The notes under the pieces: generated by a model
Databases searched by the model: none
Seen by the model: the letters and a program-made list of their open reading frames with translations, nothing else
What the model was told of the DNA's origin: nothing
Made by a program: the position numbers and the translations under genes
Assembly: GCF_000247695.1 (NCBI RefSeq)
Contig: NW_004624804.1
Span: 8,893,820-8,957,819, forward strand
Direction: 5' to 3'
Source: Heterocephalus glaber
Lineage: Eukaryota > Chordata > Mammalia > Rodentia > Bathyergidae
DNA: 64,000 nt
Part shown: positions 23,301 to 38,300 of the stretch, piece after piece
How the letters are laid out: each line of letters opens with the position of its first letter
Position numbering within the stretch: position 1 is the stretch's first letter

Positions 23301-26300
23301 GCATAGTGACTTCAAGACCAGCTTGAATTACAGAGCAAGACCCTCTCTCAAAAAACCTAAAAAAAAAAAAAAAAAAGTACTGTACTGAGGGTTGGAGGCA
23401 TACATAGTTCAGTAATATATCCTGTAGTTAGCATACAAAAATAAAATAAAATAGAGTACAATAATATACTGAAGATCATCAGATATTGGAACTAAATACA
23501 GATTCTGTCCTTTTTTATTATTCGTAGACTTACACATGTATAATTTCCTGCCCTTTTTATTAGTTATTCTAGAGCTTAGGCTGGTAGACTTTCTGTAAGG
23601 GGCCAGATAGTAAATATTTTGTTTCTTCCAGCCCTACATTTGTTTCAGTTATTCAGCTCTGCTGTTGTGCCATAGACAATATATAAATGAATGAAACTGT
23701 GTTCTAGCAAAATGTAGAGGGTTTGGCCCATGGGCCTTAGGTTTCACAGCCCCTGCTAAAGAACATAATTGAATAAATATGTCCTTGTTATGTATTTATT
23801 TATTGTTTGCATACTGGTTATTAAACCCAGAGCTTTTGCACTGAGTTATCTTCCCAGTACTTTATATTTTAAATTTTTATTTATTTATTTATTTTGGTGC
23901 CGGGGATCGAACTCGGGTCCTTGAGCTTGTACAGCAGGCGGCGAAACCACTGAGCTAAATCCCCGGCCCCTATTTTTTATTTTTGAGACAGTGTCTCACA
24001 GAGTTGCTAAATTTCCCAGGCCAGGCTCCAGCTTGGATCCTCCTACCTCTGTCAGCCTCTCAGACTCCACCAACATGTCTGGCTCAACCTTAATATTTAT
24101 GCTCATAATTAATGAGGATATTTATTCTATTGCTTATCTATGCTATAAATTAAAATGGGAGATTGCTCAGAGACCTAATTATATTCATTTTCTGTCCTTT
24201 GACTCTGTTAGCCTTGTGCTGTTAGTACTCAAAGTCAGAGAAGGCAGCAGACCAATATATATGATTGTAAATTGGTGATGGTGTCAGAGGATGATTTAGT
24301 AGAATTACAACTTTCTGCTTTAATTTTAGGCATCTCTGAAAACTAAACCTATTCACACAATCATAAGGAAACGAGCTCCTCCATGCAACAATGACTTCTG
24401 TCGACTAGGTTGTGTATGTTCTAGTCTAGCTTTGGAGAAGCGCCAGCCTGCCCACTGCCGTCGACCAGATTGCATGTTTGGCTGTACTTGTTTGAAAAGA
24501 AAAGTTGTACTTGTTAAAGGGGGATCCAAAATTAAGCAACTCCAGAAGAAGGCTACTCAGCGAGATCCAGTGTTTTATGATAATCTGGGAGAAGAGCCAA
24601 AGGAGGAAGAAGAGGGAGACGAGGAACAAATGAAAGAGAGAAAAAAGAGAAAGAAGCTGGAATATAGTGAGTATTGAGAATAAAACTGATCTGTGTGTTT
24701 TCTTATTTTTTTGAAAAGTATGGTTATTTAAAAAATACTATTGACTTTAATTCTAGGTTTCTTTCTTTTTTTTTTTCTTTTGGTACCGGAGATTGAACTT
24801 GGGACCTTCTGCCAAGGCAGAAGGCAGGCGGTGGAACCATTGAGCTAAATCCCCAGCCCTCTACTTTTATTCTAATCAATGATCTAGTAAGAGTTTTGAG
24901 AATTCTTATTATACTTACATGCTCTTTCTATATGGCATGTGTGATATGCACACAAACACACCTTTTTAAAATTTAATTTTTCTCTGAGAAAAATCATACT
25001 CTTACTTGGCTTTCCAGAATGTCTTTGAACATTTGAAGTTCATCGGTGGTTTATTCAATTATTTTGTAACTCCCCAGCATATATTTCATATAATCCATCA
25101 TATTTTCTGTATTTCTTTTTTTTTCTTTCTTTTTTTTTTTCTTGGTGCTGGAGATTGAACTCAGGACTTTGTGCTTGCCAGGCAGGCACTGTGCCACTTA
25201 GCTACATCCCTGGTCCTATCCATCATGTTTTCTAAAAGGAGGAATTTGCAGTCGAGACCCTCTGATCATGGAGCTATCTTCCAAGTAGTTGCACATTTAG
25301 GGTATAATAAAATAAGGGTATAATAGAGTGAACATCATGTACTCTTTTGTAAAGTTTATTTTCTCTTTGGATAAAATATGGTATAGATGTAGACCCAAGT
25401 TACTTTTTTTTTTTTTTTTTGGTATAGGGTATTGAACTCGGGACCTTGTGCTTACTAGGCAGGCAGTGAAACCACTCCCTGGCCCCCCAAGTTACCTTTT
25501 AATCTCAATTTTTTCTTTTCTTTTTTTTTTCCTTCAATTTTTTTTCTATCATATCTTTGTATTTGTTCAAGTGTATTGAATATAAGCTATACACAGTGGC
25601 GCACGCCTGTAATCCTAGCTACTTGGAAGGCTAAGATAGAAGGACTGCAAGTTTGAGGCCAGCCTGGGGAACCTAGTAAAGATTCATACTCAAAAATGGC
25701 TGTGGATGTAGCTCAGTGGTAGAGATCTCCTGGGTTGGAACCCCAGTACTGCTAAATAAATAAGTAAATAGATACATACATACATAAATATTTAAAAATA
25801 TGAATATGATTTAATAAAGGTTTTCTTGATTATTACAGGAAATTTTGAGGGGGCAGTTTTGTTTTGTTTTTTTGTTTTGTTTTTTGGTACAGGGATCGAA
25901 CTCAGGACCTTGCGCTTGTGAGGCAGGTGGTGACACCACTGAGCTAAATCCCCGTCCCTGGGGGGGCAGCTTATATTTACATTTTTATGTTTATTGTGTA
26001 CTCATTTCCATCAGAGATGATTAATATTTCAGTGTATATTCTTCCACACATCTTTGTGTGTTTTATATATGTATATATTTGTAGAAGTCAACTGTTATAT
26101 GGTGGTATTGCAATTCGTATACATTTAAGATCATAAGATCATGTTTCTCTTTCCTTATCGAGAATTATACATCTACATAAAAATTTTTTTTTGGGGTCAG
26201 GGATTTAGCTCAGTGGTTTCTCCGCCTGCTGCACAAGCTCAAGGACCCAAGTTCGATCCCCAGTATCCTCCCCCCCCAAAAAAAATTTGTTTTTTTAAGT

Positions 26301-29300
26301 GTCTTTCTATATAGCCCAGTCTGTGGAGCCCAGGCTGGGCTTGAACTTAAAATCCTCCTGCCTCAGTTTCCTGAGTGCTGGGATGTACCACCATGCCTAG
26401 ATATAATTTAGTTTTAGTGACTTCATATTGTTTTGTGTTTTGTTTTTTGGTACTGGGGATCAAACTCGGGTCCTTCCGCTTGCGGGACAGGCGGCGGAAC
26501 CACTGAGCTAAATCCCCAGCTCTAGTGACTTCTTATTATTGAAGTCCTTTTGGTTGGACTTTTTTGGTTTTTTGTGACAGTGTCTCATTATATAGTTCAG
26601 GCTGGCCTTGAACTCTGTGTATCCTAGGTGCCTCAAACTTACGGCAATCCTCCTGCCTCAGTCTCTTGAATGCTTGGATTACAGGTGTAAGTATGCCACC
26701 ACACCTGGCTGGTTGGACTTTTGGGGGCATTGTTTATTATATATAAAATAGTGATGAATGTCCATGGGTAGGATAGCCTATTAAAAGTGAAATTTCTGTG
26801 ACAGTGAGTGCACAAAAATGTTTCCAGATGTTGCTAGAATTGTACCAACTTGCCAATAAGTAGATAGCACCACTTTTTCGATAATTTTTAACAGTAGACA
26901 TATTTTTTAAGTTTTTAAAAACTATGTTAAATTGACAGGCAGACATAGACATCTTGTTTTAAATTTTTTCTTCATTGATAGGTTGATTGACCATTCATCA
27001 TAATCTTTCCTCTGTAAAGTGCCTTTTGGAATTTTTTGCTATTTTAAAAATTGGAGTGGTAGTGCTTTTTCCTCTAGAGTTTTCAGGAGACTTTATTTTC
27101 CCCTGGTTGTAATTCTGTGACTTATGTTTTATTTTTTTTTTATTTTTCATTTTTTTTGGTACCGGGGATCGAACTCGGGTCCTTGTGCTTGCACAGCAGG
27201 CGGCGAAACCACTGAGCCAAATCCCCGGCCCCAACTTATGTTTTAATTTTGTTCAAAATCTGCTGCTCCTCCCTCCCAAAAACAGGCGAAAGCAGAAATG
27301 GTTAGATCTGGCATTCTTTTGGTAGGGTTTTCTGTCTTTGGGATCTTGTTTAGAATGTCTTTCTCGATCCTTAAGATTATAAAAATGTCTAATTAGATGT
27401 CTTCTCTTACTTTTGTGGGCTTGAAGAAGTGTTAACTATGTCTAGAATTTATTTGCTATGAGTTTTGTAATAGGGAAGCATTTCTCCACCAAATGACTAG
27501 CCAGTTATATCATCACTTGTTGAAAAAATACATATTTTCCCTACTAGTTTAAAATGTCACCTATAATGCAGTAAATTAAAATATACTGATGTTGAGGGTC
27601 TCTTTCTGGCTTCTCCTGGTTGTGATCAGTGCTAGGCTATTCTAATTGCTATTTTAATTTTTAAGTGAGATAATTGTCTTTATATACCTGGGTATCTTTA
27701 TATAACTAAGGTTTTAAATGTTCAGAGTGAAACATAATACAAATTTGCTAGTGTAGTTTTATGTGTATCTTCTTACTGTATATGTATGTTTATATAATTA
27801 TTTGTTTGTTTGCAGTACTGGAGCAACTGAGCTACATCCCCAGCTCATTATTAATTTTTGAGATAAGGTCTTGCTAAATTGCTCAGGCTGGGTTCAAACT
27901 GGAGATCTCCTGCCTTAGTCCCCCAGAGTGCTGGGATTACAGGGGTAGGACACCATAACTTCATTTTTGTATTTAAAGCAACATAGCTCCATTTCAAAGC
28001 AGTAAGAATAAGTTTAAAAAGCCACATACTGTATATGTGTTAGACTTTTTTTTACTTTCTTGAGTTCTGTTTGTGATTAGAGTTGTTAACTCTGGGAGCT
28101 AATTATCAGTATTTTTGACTTTTTCTTTTCGGTGTAACCCATTATATTAAAAAAGGCCTGTTCTTTTCCTCTCTAGAAGCTTTTAGATTTATTGTTAGGG
28201 AAGATTATTTTAATTTTAATTAATTTTATTGGTATACTTTAGATATACATGATAACATTCATCACATGGAATTTGTACCTGTACATGATATATCTTGATT
28301 CTTTTTTCTCCTTTTCCCTCCCTTCAACCCCTCTTCCTCTCCTTATTTACAAAGACTTGTTTCCATTTTCTTCTATTTTCTTTTTATCCTTTTCCCTTTT
28401 TTCCTTCCCCCCTCTTTATTTCTCCTTCCCATTTGATCTTTTATTAAAAATTGCTATATAAAAGAAGTAAAAATATGGAAGAGTTAGTAGAGGGAAAAGT
28501 GTTGAGACCAAAAGTGAGCAAACACAAAATACAAAATTGAAAAAGTTGAGCAACTCTCTTTGTATGTTTTCCAAAAAGATAGGTAGAAAAATGAGCGAAG
28601 AGAATGTTAGGGATGATTTGGAGGAATTTGAGAAGGAAAGGACAGCTTAGAGAAAGAGGGAGAAGATGCTCAGATGATGAAAGAAAATTTCTCAGAGCTG
28701 AAGAACATACAATTTCTGATTAAATGGGCCTATTGAAGGACTGTAGCTTGGTGGTGAAGTGGTTGCTTGGCATGTGTTAAGCCCTGGATTCAATTCCCAG
28801 TACTGCAAGTAAAAAAGCGGGGGGGCTGTTGAACCCCTGCCAGTAAATTTTTAGAAGATCCCTTTCTAGATACATCTTTTGACATTTTAGAATATTAATA
28901 ATAATGTACTATGAATTAATGGTTTCAAAAAGAAACTTTTGCATAGGGCAGATTGAGAAATTCAGTTTGATGTTAAAGAGATTATCAGTTGTAGGGGAAT
29001 GTCCTTGTTTTGGTAATACTTCAGTGTTGAACTTGTTTCCAAAAGCACCTTATCTTTATTTTTTGTTAAGCTATATGTGAAACAGAGCCTGAACAACCTG
29101 TTCGACACTACCCATTATGGGTAAAAGTAGAAGGTGAAGTAGATCCAGAGCCAGTTTATGTCCCAACACCTTCTGTCATTGAGCCTATGAAACCGTTGTT
29201 GTTGCCTCAGCCAGAAGTATTATCTGCTACTGTGAAGGGCAAAGTGCTCACTGGAATTAAACCTGCACGGGCATATACTCCCAAACCTAATCCTGTGGTA

Positions 29301-32300
29301 AGCCTGCAGTTTAATTTTTTTTTTTAATTGCAAATTATAAAAATCACTTGTAAAGCTGATGGATTTGAACCAGAATTTAGGTTGATATTTTCTGAGTAGT
29401 TTTTCTTTTATGTAGTATGACTATGTAACATCTTCCTTTTGGGTTTAACTAGTTGTTGGCACTTTTAAATGTCATAAAAGTAGAGATGAGTAATAGTAAT
29501 TCTTAAAGATAGCTAAATCTTTCTTCAAGAATTGTATAGGGGCCAGGCCTGGTGGTGCATGCCTGTAGTCCCATAATTTAGGAGGCTGGGTGGGGCAGGA
29601 GGATTGCCTCGAGTTTGAGGCCAGCTTGGGCTACGTAGTGAGTTCAAGGCCAGCCTGAACTACACAGAGAGACCATGCCTCAAAAAAAAAAAGAAGCTTG
29701 TAAGAAAATTGCTTTTTATGTGACTTGCAAAAAAAATTTTTTTCTGGTACTGGGGATAGAACTCAGGACCTTGTGCTTCGAAGGCAGGCGCCGGAACCAC
29801 TGAGCTAAATCCCCAGCCCTGCAAAAATATTTTAAAGATATATACTGTTACTCTTGTAGTGTAGACTATTGAGATATGTAGAAAATTAGAAAAATATTTA
29901 GAAAACCTTTTAAAACTCAGATTTTACAAAATGTATAATTATAGTAACAAAGTTCAAGATTTAAAGCAACTGTTGATATTACATGACTGTGAAGTCTGAT
30001 GGGTAAAAAAAAGAGCTGATTGGATATGTCAGTAACTTAATTCTGACTGCTGAATTCATTTCAGTCTCCCTAGTTCATTAATTTGAAGAAGGATTCTCTA
30101 CTATGGTGCTTGGTGGTTTAGGTAGTCTCTGTACCAATGCCGGTCTAAAGCTATTTGTTACTGGTCTGTGATGAAGTAAGTATAGAAAATGAGAGCAAAT
30201 ATTTAGAAAACTTGGGCTTGCAGCAGCTTTATATGTATTGTTTTTCTAGTAATTTTTTAGTTTTTTTAAAGTTGCAGTCTGTGGTAGACATAATTAACAA
30301 ATTCTTTAACTACAGATGATTTGAAAAGCACTACTAATGGTGTGATATGAAATTTCCAGATAAGAGAAACAGACTATCCCAAAATTAGTACATATGAACT
30401 GTACTTACACTATTTGATTTTAAAGGCTGCATTTAAAAATTTCAGCTGTTAAAAAAATTTCTGTTGTAATGAAAAGAAAGATTAAATATCCTTTTTCTTT
30501 TGGAGTCTAGGAGACTGTTTTTTCACCATTTTATGGAATGTTTTGTTGTATGAAACTTACAGATACGGGAAGAGGACAAAGATCCTGTCTATTTGTACTT
30601 TGAAAGTATGATGACTTGTGCCCGAGTTCGAATATATGAAAGAAAGAAGGAGGAACAGAGACAGCCATCCCCATCCCCATCCCCCTCTCTGACATTTCAG
30701 CAACAGAGCTCTTGTCATTCTAGTCCGGAGAACCACAGTACAAAGGTGAATTTTTGTTATATAATTTAAAATGTCCAATTAATTCCCTGTTGCTGGTATT
30801 AGAATAATGAGAATTTGTATTGCTATCAGAATAATTAATCTGCCCTGGATTTATGTGATGTATAAATTATTTTTCTTTACCTGTTCTAGTGATCTGTCCT
30901 CTAGGACTCCCAAGAATATTGTTCTTTCTGATCCTGGAGTAATTGAAAAAACTTTTTAGTTTTTAATTCAATTTTTTATAATTATTAGGATTTGCATTTT
31001 TCCATATTGGTAAGTTTTCTAATAACTGAATCTTGTCATGTTAAACATCTGGTATTTTTCCTTCTTTACTACAGTATACTATAGAGCACTATGTAAATTA
31101 TTTTCATAATGAGTCAATCATAATTAAGAACACTAGAGATCAAATTACTTGTGTTTGCCTGAGATTGTATGACAGTAGTACAGCTGTGTGTGCAAATGTA
31201 TGTCTGTTGATTGCTTATGTACTTGAAACTGGGCATGGTGGCTCATTCCTGTATTCCCAGCACTCGAGAGACTGAGGAAGGAGGATTACCATGAGTTCGA
31301 GGCCAGCCTAGGCTACATAGCAAGACCCTGTCTCAAAAAAACAAGACCCCCCCCCAAAAAAAAACACCTTCCTTGAGAGATTTAATGCTTATTTCCTCCT
31401 CTCTGAAGACATTAAATATATGCTGAAGTGTTTCTGTGTTATTTCCTTCTTTAGGAACCTGATTCTGAACAGCAGCCCTTCAAACAATTCATTTGTGACT
31501 TGGAGGATGATTCTGATAAATCACAAGGTCAGAATGAAGACTACTAGATCCTAATGTTTGAGAGTAATTATATAGGTCTGGGTTGTTTAATGGTAGAAAA
31601 TAGTCTACTAAGTGTTTTTTTAGACTACCAATCCAAAATGTATGCTCTTCCCTGTTTATAGCTTTTGTCAAAAAATAGAGATAAGTAAAAGTCTTTTCAC
31701 ATTATTTGGTTTGTTTTATACTCCTGTCCTCAAAAATAAAAGCAGATTCATGTTGCTATGCCAAGAGACATTTGAGGATGAGATCAGTAAAATAATTTTT
31801 TAGGCCCTTTCCAACCTCAGCTTTATTGGGATCATTAGCTATTAAAATTTGTTTCAGGTCTTCCATAGCGACCACCACTGGGGGAACACAGAAAAAGAAA
31901 GGAAGTAATGTCCCTGGTTTACTACTATGATGAGAGGTAGTGACTAGGGAGTTACCTATTTGGTTTGTTTTGGGGGAGGGGGCTGCATACCAGGGATCAA
32001 ACTCAGAACCTTGAGCTTGTGAGGCCAGCGGTGGAACCACTGAGCTAAATCCCCAGTCCACCTATTTGTTTTGAATTATGCTTTTTAAGCTGTATGACAC
32101 TTATGCAACACTGCTTCCTAAAACACCCTTTCCATTCTTAAATTTCATGGTGCACACAAAGAATAATGTGTCAATAGCATGTAGAGGGAATGGAGTGGAG
32201 GAGGCCGCCTAAGGATAAGAACCCTGGAGGCTATGGGGACCTGTATTCCTTTTTTTGGGGGGGGGGGTGCACGGGGATGGAACTCAGGACCTTGCGCTTG

Positions 32301-35300
32301 CAAGGCAGGCGCAAAGCCATTGAGCTAAATCCCCGGCCCAGGAGCCTGTGTTCTTAATGTACTTATAATTGTAGTTCATTGGGAAGCTCTGCTGCAGAAA
32401 TCTGGGTGTCCCATGAAATATATATATCAACATGGTACTATGGATAGAAATACATTGGGGAATTGAATGATCCATGTACAATCAAGAAATAAAACTATGT
32501 TATATAGAGGCACAGAAGATATCTGGAATATTTACAATAGAAACTAGGGACAAAGCATCTTTTTAATTTTATTTTATTTTTTGGTACCGGGGATCGAAAT
32601 CAGGTCCTTGAGCTTGCGAGGCAGGTGGTGAAACCACTGAGCTAAATCCCCAGCCCAAAGCATCTTTTTTAAAACCAAAACTTTCCTTTGCACTTCTTCA
32701 GTATTGACTGTCATGTTGCAAAGCCTGTTTGCAAGTATCTTTCCTTTGCATGTATGCTTTGCCTGTAGCAGAATATTAGCTTATACCAGCTAAGCTTAAC
32801 TTTGATTGAGATTATCCTTTGTTTTCAAGCTAGCACTTTCTTAGCTAATAGCTATGGCCTTTAGAGTAGTGTTAAGGGATTCCTTTCTTTAAAAACAAAT
32901 CAGCTCAGTATGCAGAATAGTGAAGATGATTGTAGTCTGCTCCTGTAAGATCTTCCATCTTTCTGGAAAACCCCCAAATTACTAATGTTACATGAGATTA
33001 CCCCTGAAAGTATATGAGAATAGGATATTGAGAAGTTGTTGAATTTCTTACAAAGTTTAGTACAAAGTAGTTGTGATATATAGAAGTATCTTTTTTTTTT
33101 TTTTAATCAGAAAAGAGCTGGAAGTCTTCCTCCAATGAAGGGGAATCCTCTTCTTCCTCTTATGTGCATCAGAAGTCACCTGGTGGTCCCACCAAACTGA
33201 TAGAGATCATCTCAGACTGCAACTGGGAGGAGGATCGGAGCAAGATTTTGAGCATCTTATCTCAGCACATCAATAGCAACATGCCACAATCACTTAAGGT
33301 GGGCAGCTTCATCATTGAGTTGGCTTCTCAGCGAAAGAGCCGGGGTGAGAAGAACCCTCCTGTTTATTCTTCTCGTGTGAAAATCTCTATGCCATCATGT
33401 CAAGACCAGGATGATATGGCTCAGAAATCTGGATCAGAGACTCCTGATGGTCCATTGTCCCCTGGGAAAATGGATGATATCTCTCCTGTGCAGACAGATG
33501 CCCTGGATTCAGTGAGGGAGAGATTACATGGAGGCAAAGGTCTACCTTTTTATGCAGGGGTTTCTCCTGCAGGGAAGCTTGTGGCCTATAAGCGTAAACC
33601 CAGTTCAAGCACATCTGGGCTTATCCAGGTGAGAATTATCTTTAATCTGGATATAGCACCTTTTTATACTTAAGTAATATCTTAATTTTTTTCAGAGCCC
33701 TTTTGAGCCCTTACATCATTTTGTCTTCACATTTCATGGGAACTAGATAAAATCATTTTTTCTTTCTGTAATAGGACAGGATTAGAAGTATATGTACAGT
33801 GAATTTCTGGCACATTTACAAACAGAAGTATAGATTTTATATATAATTATATATTGTATTATAATTATAATATTATATAGGCTTTATATTAGCCTATAAT
33901 TTTCTTTCTAGTCTTTCTAGAAAGTCGCTCTTCTTCACCTTATTGCTTGGGCTCTAGTGATAGTTTGACAGTCAAGCAAAGTTAGGTATTCAGTGTAGTT
34001 CTTGGAATTTATTATTAGCAGACCTTTTTTTTTTTTTTTGGTACTGGACATCAAACTGAGGGCCTCACACTTGTCAGGCAGGTGCTGTGCTGCTGAGCTA
34101 CATTCCTGGCCCAGGACTTTCAAAACAAATGCAAATAGTGTCATGGTGCCTGCCTGTCATCCCAGCTACTTGGAAGGCTAAAAGCAAGAGGATTTCAAGT
34201 TTAAAGTGAGCCTGGGAAACTCACTGAGACCTTGTCTCAAAAAGGGATGGGAGTGTAGCTCAGTGGTAGAATGCTTGCCTATCATGTGCAGTCTCCAGTA
34301 CTACAGACAAATAAGTCCATGTTTACAATGTTAGGAATAGTAAAGGAGGAAGATAAAGTCAGCTTTGAGGCAGGCTGCAGGTATATTTAGAAGCTTGAGT
34401 GAAATAATTTTTTTTTTCATTGCTGGGGGTCAAACCTAGTACTTCATACATGATAAGGAAGTGTTCACCCATGATAAGGAAGAGCTACGGCCCTAGCCCT
34501 GGGGAAATTTTCAATTTAACGTTTTTCAAATACATGAAATTTTAAAGACTTGAGCCACATTTACTTATTTTTTTCTTTATTCTTGGGGTTTTTCCAGTGT
34601 AGTTATTGTTAAAGAAATATTTCTGTCCTTGCTGTTTAATAATTTAGGCAGTTTATATTAGTAAAATTACACTGACATCTAGAAAAGCTTTTGGAAAGAA
34701 AAGTTTTAAATTAAAATGTTAAGTCATAAAAAGGTTTTGACTCAATGACAGGTTAGCTCAATGACAGCAGATGTGTTTTTATTAGTGAATAAATAGCAAA
34801 GGAGCACAAGAGTCTCACATCATTACTAAGGTTGTTTGACTTTGATGAGTGTAACTGCTTCTCTAGGCTTAGGACTGCTTCATTAATAATATGAGTGATT
34901 GACTTTAAAACTTATCATAGTTTATTCTTGCTGGTGCTGTGTAACTCATTTTACTGGCATTTCTTAAACTCAGTGATAAGAATAATATTTTCTGTTTACA
35001 TACTGATTGATTGATACTTTCAGAGCAGAGACTTGCTTGATATTTCTGAGGCAAGACTCCCTAAGATACAGGTGTATAAATGGGCATATGGACTCATGAA
35101 GCTACCATAGAATGTAATTTGCATAAGTAGTTGGGCAGTTCGTAATACAAGTTGATCATCCTTAATCCAAACATCTGAAATTTGAAATGACCCAAAATTT
35201 GAAGATATTTTGAGATGACACCGCAGTTAAAAAATTCCACACCCAACTTCATGTTGTAGTAAAAATGCATGCACATTAAAAATATTTTATATAGTTACCT

Positions 35301-38300
35301 TAAGGTTATGTATATAAGATACATGAAACATAAATGAATTTTGCGTTTAGATTTGAGTCTCATCCCCAGTATATCTTTTCTTTTTTTTTTTTTGGTACCG
35401 GGGATCAAACTCGGGTCCTTGTGATTGTGCAGCAGGCAGTGAAACCACTGAGCTAAATCCCCGGCCCCATCCCCAGTGTATCTTATTATATATATGCAGG
35501 TATTTCCAAGTCACATATCTGAAACATTTCATATTGGCTAAGGAATACACAGCCTATATATTTGGGGAAGCTGCTGAGTAGGCTCCAGAGCAGTATCAAA
35601 GACAGGGATACCTGACCTAGATTGCATGTGGTATAAAAATCTAAAAACTACAGTAAAGTTTACTTTTGGATGAAAAGATCACATTTTTTTGTACCAAACA
35701 CGAGGCAGAGATATTCCTGATCTCTCTGGGAATAATTACAATTTTACCTGAGTAGCAAAGAGTAATTTTGTTTTTTGTGTTTGAAGATGTAGTGGCTTGC
35801 TGTAGCTATTCACCTTACCAATTCTCTGTTAGAGAGTAGACTGCACCTCACCTCACCTCACCCTCTGTCTCCCACTTTTAAATGATGAAAAGAGACAGAA
35901 AAGATTATCTTCTCTAGGCTCATCCAGCAATATGACTTAGAGAATATAGGTAAGAGATATCCATGTTCTGTTGGGAAGTTTCTATTTTCTTTCCTTAAAA
36001 ACAAGACAACTGTGTTGCTGCCCAGGATGGGCAATATAGTCAGCTCTGGCTGTACAGAAAATCTATATGTCATTTGTTGGTTCACTTTCAAATATGAAGG
36101 ATACTTCAAAAGATGACTTTTGTGTAAGGGCTTTATTATACCTCTGTGGTCTTATCAGAGAGATTCTGTGTGTCAGGTTTTCAATTTTGCTGATGACTGT
36201 TAAATAGCTTACTCAAAATTGCTAATTAAAGTAAAAAATTGGATGATGTTTTGGACACAGACATGTGTCTTTCACATATCTAGGGTGTAAAAATGATGAG
36301 TTTCTAAGATTCTCTTGTTTTCAAAGAATAAAATAAAGGAGATGAGATTAGTTCAGAATATCAAATGATGACATTTTTTCACTTTCCCATTACTCAGATT
36401 ACCCCTAATGGAAAAAGTTCACTTTCCTCCCATCTGAAATACAGACTTTTAAAACCTTGTAAAATGAAACACCCTGTCAAGGGAGAGAAGTTAGCAAGAG
36501 AATTTTATCTTTACAGAATTTCTCTTTGCCACTTGTTTCAGGTTAATGGTAAGAATTACCCGCAGGCTAAGTTGCTATTGGGACAGATGGGGGCATTGCA
36601 TCCAGCCAATAGGCTAGCTGCTTATATCACAGGCAGGTTGCGACCCTCAGTCCTGGACCTCTCAACCCTCAGTACTGTCATCTCCAAGGTAGCATCCAAT
36701 GCCAAGGTGGCTGCATCCAGGAAACCACGCACCCTGCTGCCTTCAACAACCAGTTCCAAAATGGCATCCTCTTCTGGCAATCCAACAAACCGTTCTGAGA
36801 AGAATCCGAAGGCATTTGTCCTGGCAAAAAGGCCAATTGGTAAGTTGGAGAGCACATCTGTTTTGGAAATACCTGTAACTTTGTGCTTGTCCAGGGATTA
36901 CAGAAACAGTTGTAGAAATTTAAGAAATACAGAATATGACATTTATGTGTGTCTTACATATTTTTAGATTTTTCTTGATAACTGCTGATGACTTGTGATA
37001 TTAGAAGAATTTAACTCTAGTCTTACAATTATGTTTGAGGTTTTTGGACTGGCTATATTAATACATTAAAGACTTAGGATTTTAATTTTCTTTTTAAAAA
37101 AGGGTGACATTTAAAGATATTTTCTCTAGTATTTTTTTCTATGAGTACTGAGTCTTATGGCACCAGTCACAGCAGATCCCTTGAACGTAAGAATTCAAGA
37201 AGGTAGCACATGCTAGTGGGATGAAATAGTTTAGGGTTAAAGCAGAAGGCTCTCGTGAAACGTAACTTTCAAAATATCTCATTGTTCTATACATCCCTGT
37301 TTGTGAATGAGAACCTTTCTTTTGCTTAACATTTCAGTGCTAGAGTCTATAATAAATTGCCTTCTTGAAGCATTCTTGTTTTGGCTTTGAGAGTACCTAT
37401 TATAGTTGTTTTTTGAATTCTTTTTGTTTCAGACTAATTTAGGAATGTTAAGTAAAAGTGTCAATTGTGTCTTCATTCTTATTCCTCTAACAGGAAATTG
37501 AAATATCTGGCTGAAGGCTGGAGTTGTGTGAAGATAGAGGATAGGCATTGTGTGCCTTAAAAAGAATCTGTTTTACCTCTTTTAAAAAGCAACATTAATT
37601 GTGATTTAAACGTCAAAAAAGCAGCCCTCTTCTACTTTCTTTTGAAAAATGTCTATATATTTTAAGAATATGCAATACTCAAACTGTAAGAGGACAGCTA
37701 TAAAGAGGTGGAGTTGCTGATGCAAGGAGGAAATGGTAGAAGCAAATTTTAAAATTAGAATTAGGGGGCCGGGGATTTAGCTCAGTGGTTTCGCCACCTG
37801 CTGTGCAAGAGCAAGGACCCGAGTTAGATCCCCGGTACCAAAAAAAAAAAAATTAGAATTAGGAAAAATTCCTTCTTTCGTTTTAGGTAAAGAATTATTC
37901 ACTGCTATGTTAACTTTTTAGTGTCTTGACAATTTGTAGTGCATAACCTAAAGAATTTTAGTAGGAACACTCAAATTTCAGTCCCTTTCTTGTTAGAATT
38001 ATAATTGTTTTCTTTGGGTTGAGGGAAGTGTTTGATTTCTTTGGGTAAAAATTGGCGCATAATAATGAAGGTAGGTGGTCATACCTATGAGAAATTGACC
38101 CAGTGGTGCACAATTAATGTTGATAAACACAGTCATGAGAAGGGTGAAATAAGAGAACTGAAGATTTTTGACCTGCAAATTTTTATTTGCAGCGGCTCGA
38201 CCCTCTCCTGGTGGTGTGTTCACCCAGTTTGTGATGAGTAAAGTTGGAGCCTTACAGCAGAAGATACCTGGAGTTAGCACACCCCAAACCCTGACAGGGC

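Larger units (their letters stand above)
24667..29070 (+). other. MGA: MGA intron (human intron 9)
   Basis: 4.4 kb with seven reverse and forward ID SINEs, two B1 elements, two B1-dID composites and an antisense LINE-1 3' end (28211-28443). The purine-rich stretch 28450-28735 and the AT-rich stretch 27240-27800 show nothing I recognise. Confidence 0.75.
31528..33110 (+). other. MGA: MGA intron (human intron 12)
   Basis: 1.6 kb with three reverse ID SINEs (31963, 32250, 32565). The remainder, including 32670-33110, is AT-rich and without recognised elements. It ends in a long T-tract used as the polypyrimidine tract of the next exon. Confidence 0.75.
33629..36541 (+). other. MGA: MGA intron (human intron 13)
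   Basis: 2.9 kb. It contains a reverse ID, a forward B1-dID composite and an old ID remnant (34025-34500), plus an ancient repeat-like stretch at about 35147-35535 split by a reverse ID. The stretches 34560-35130 and 35540-36540 show nothing recognised. Confidence 0.7.
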
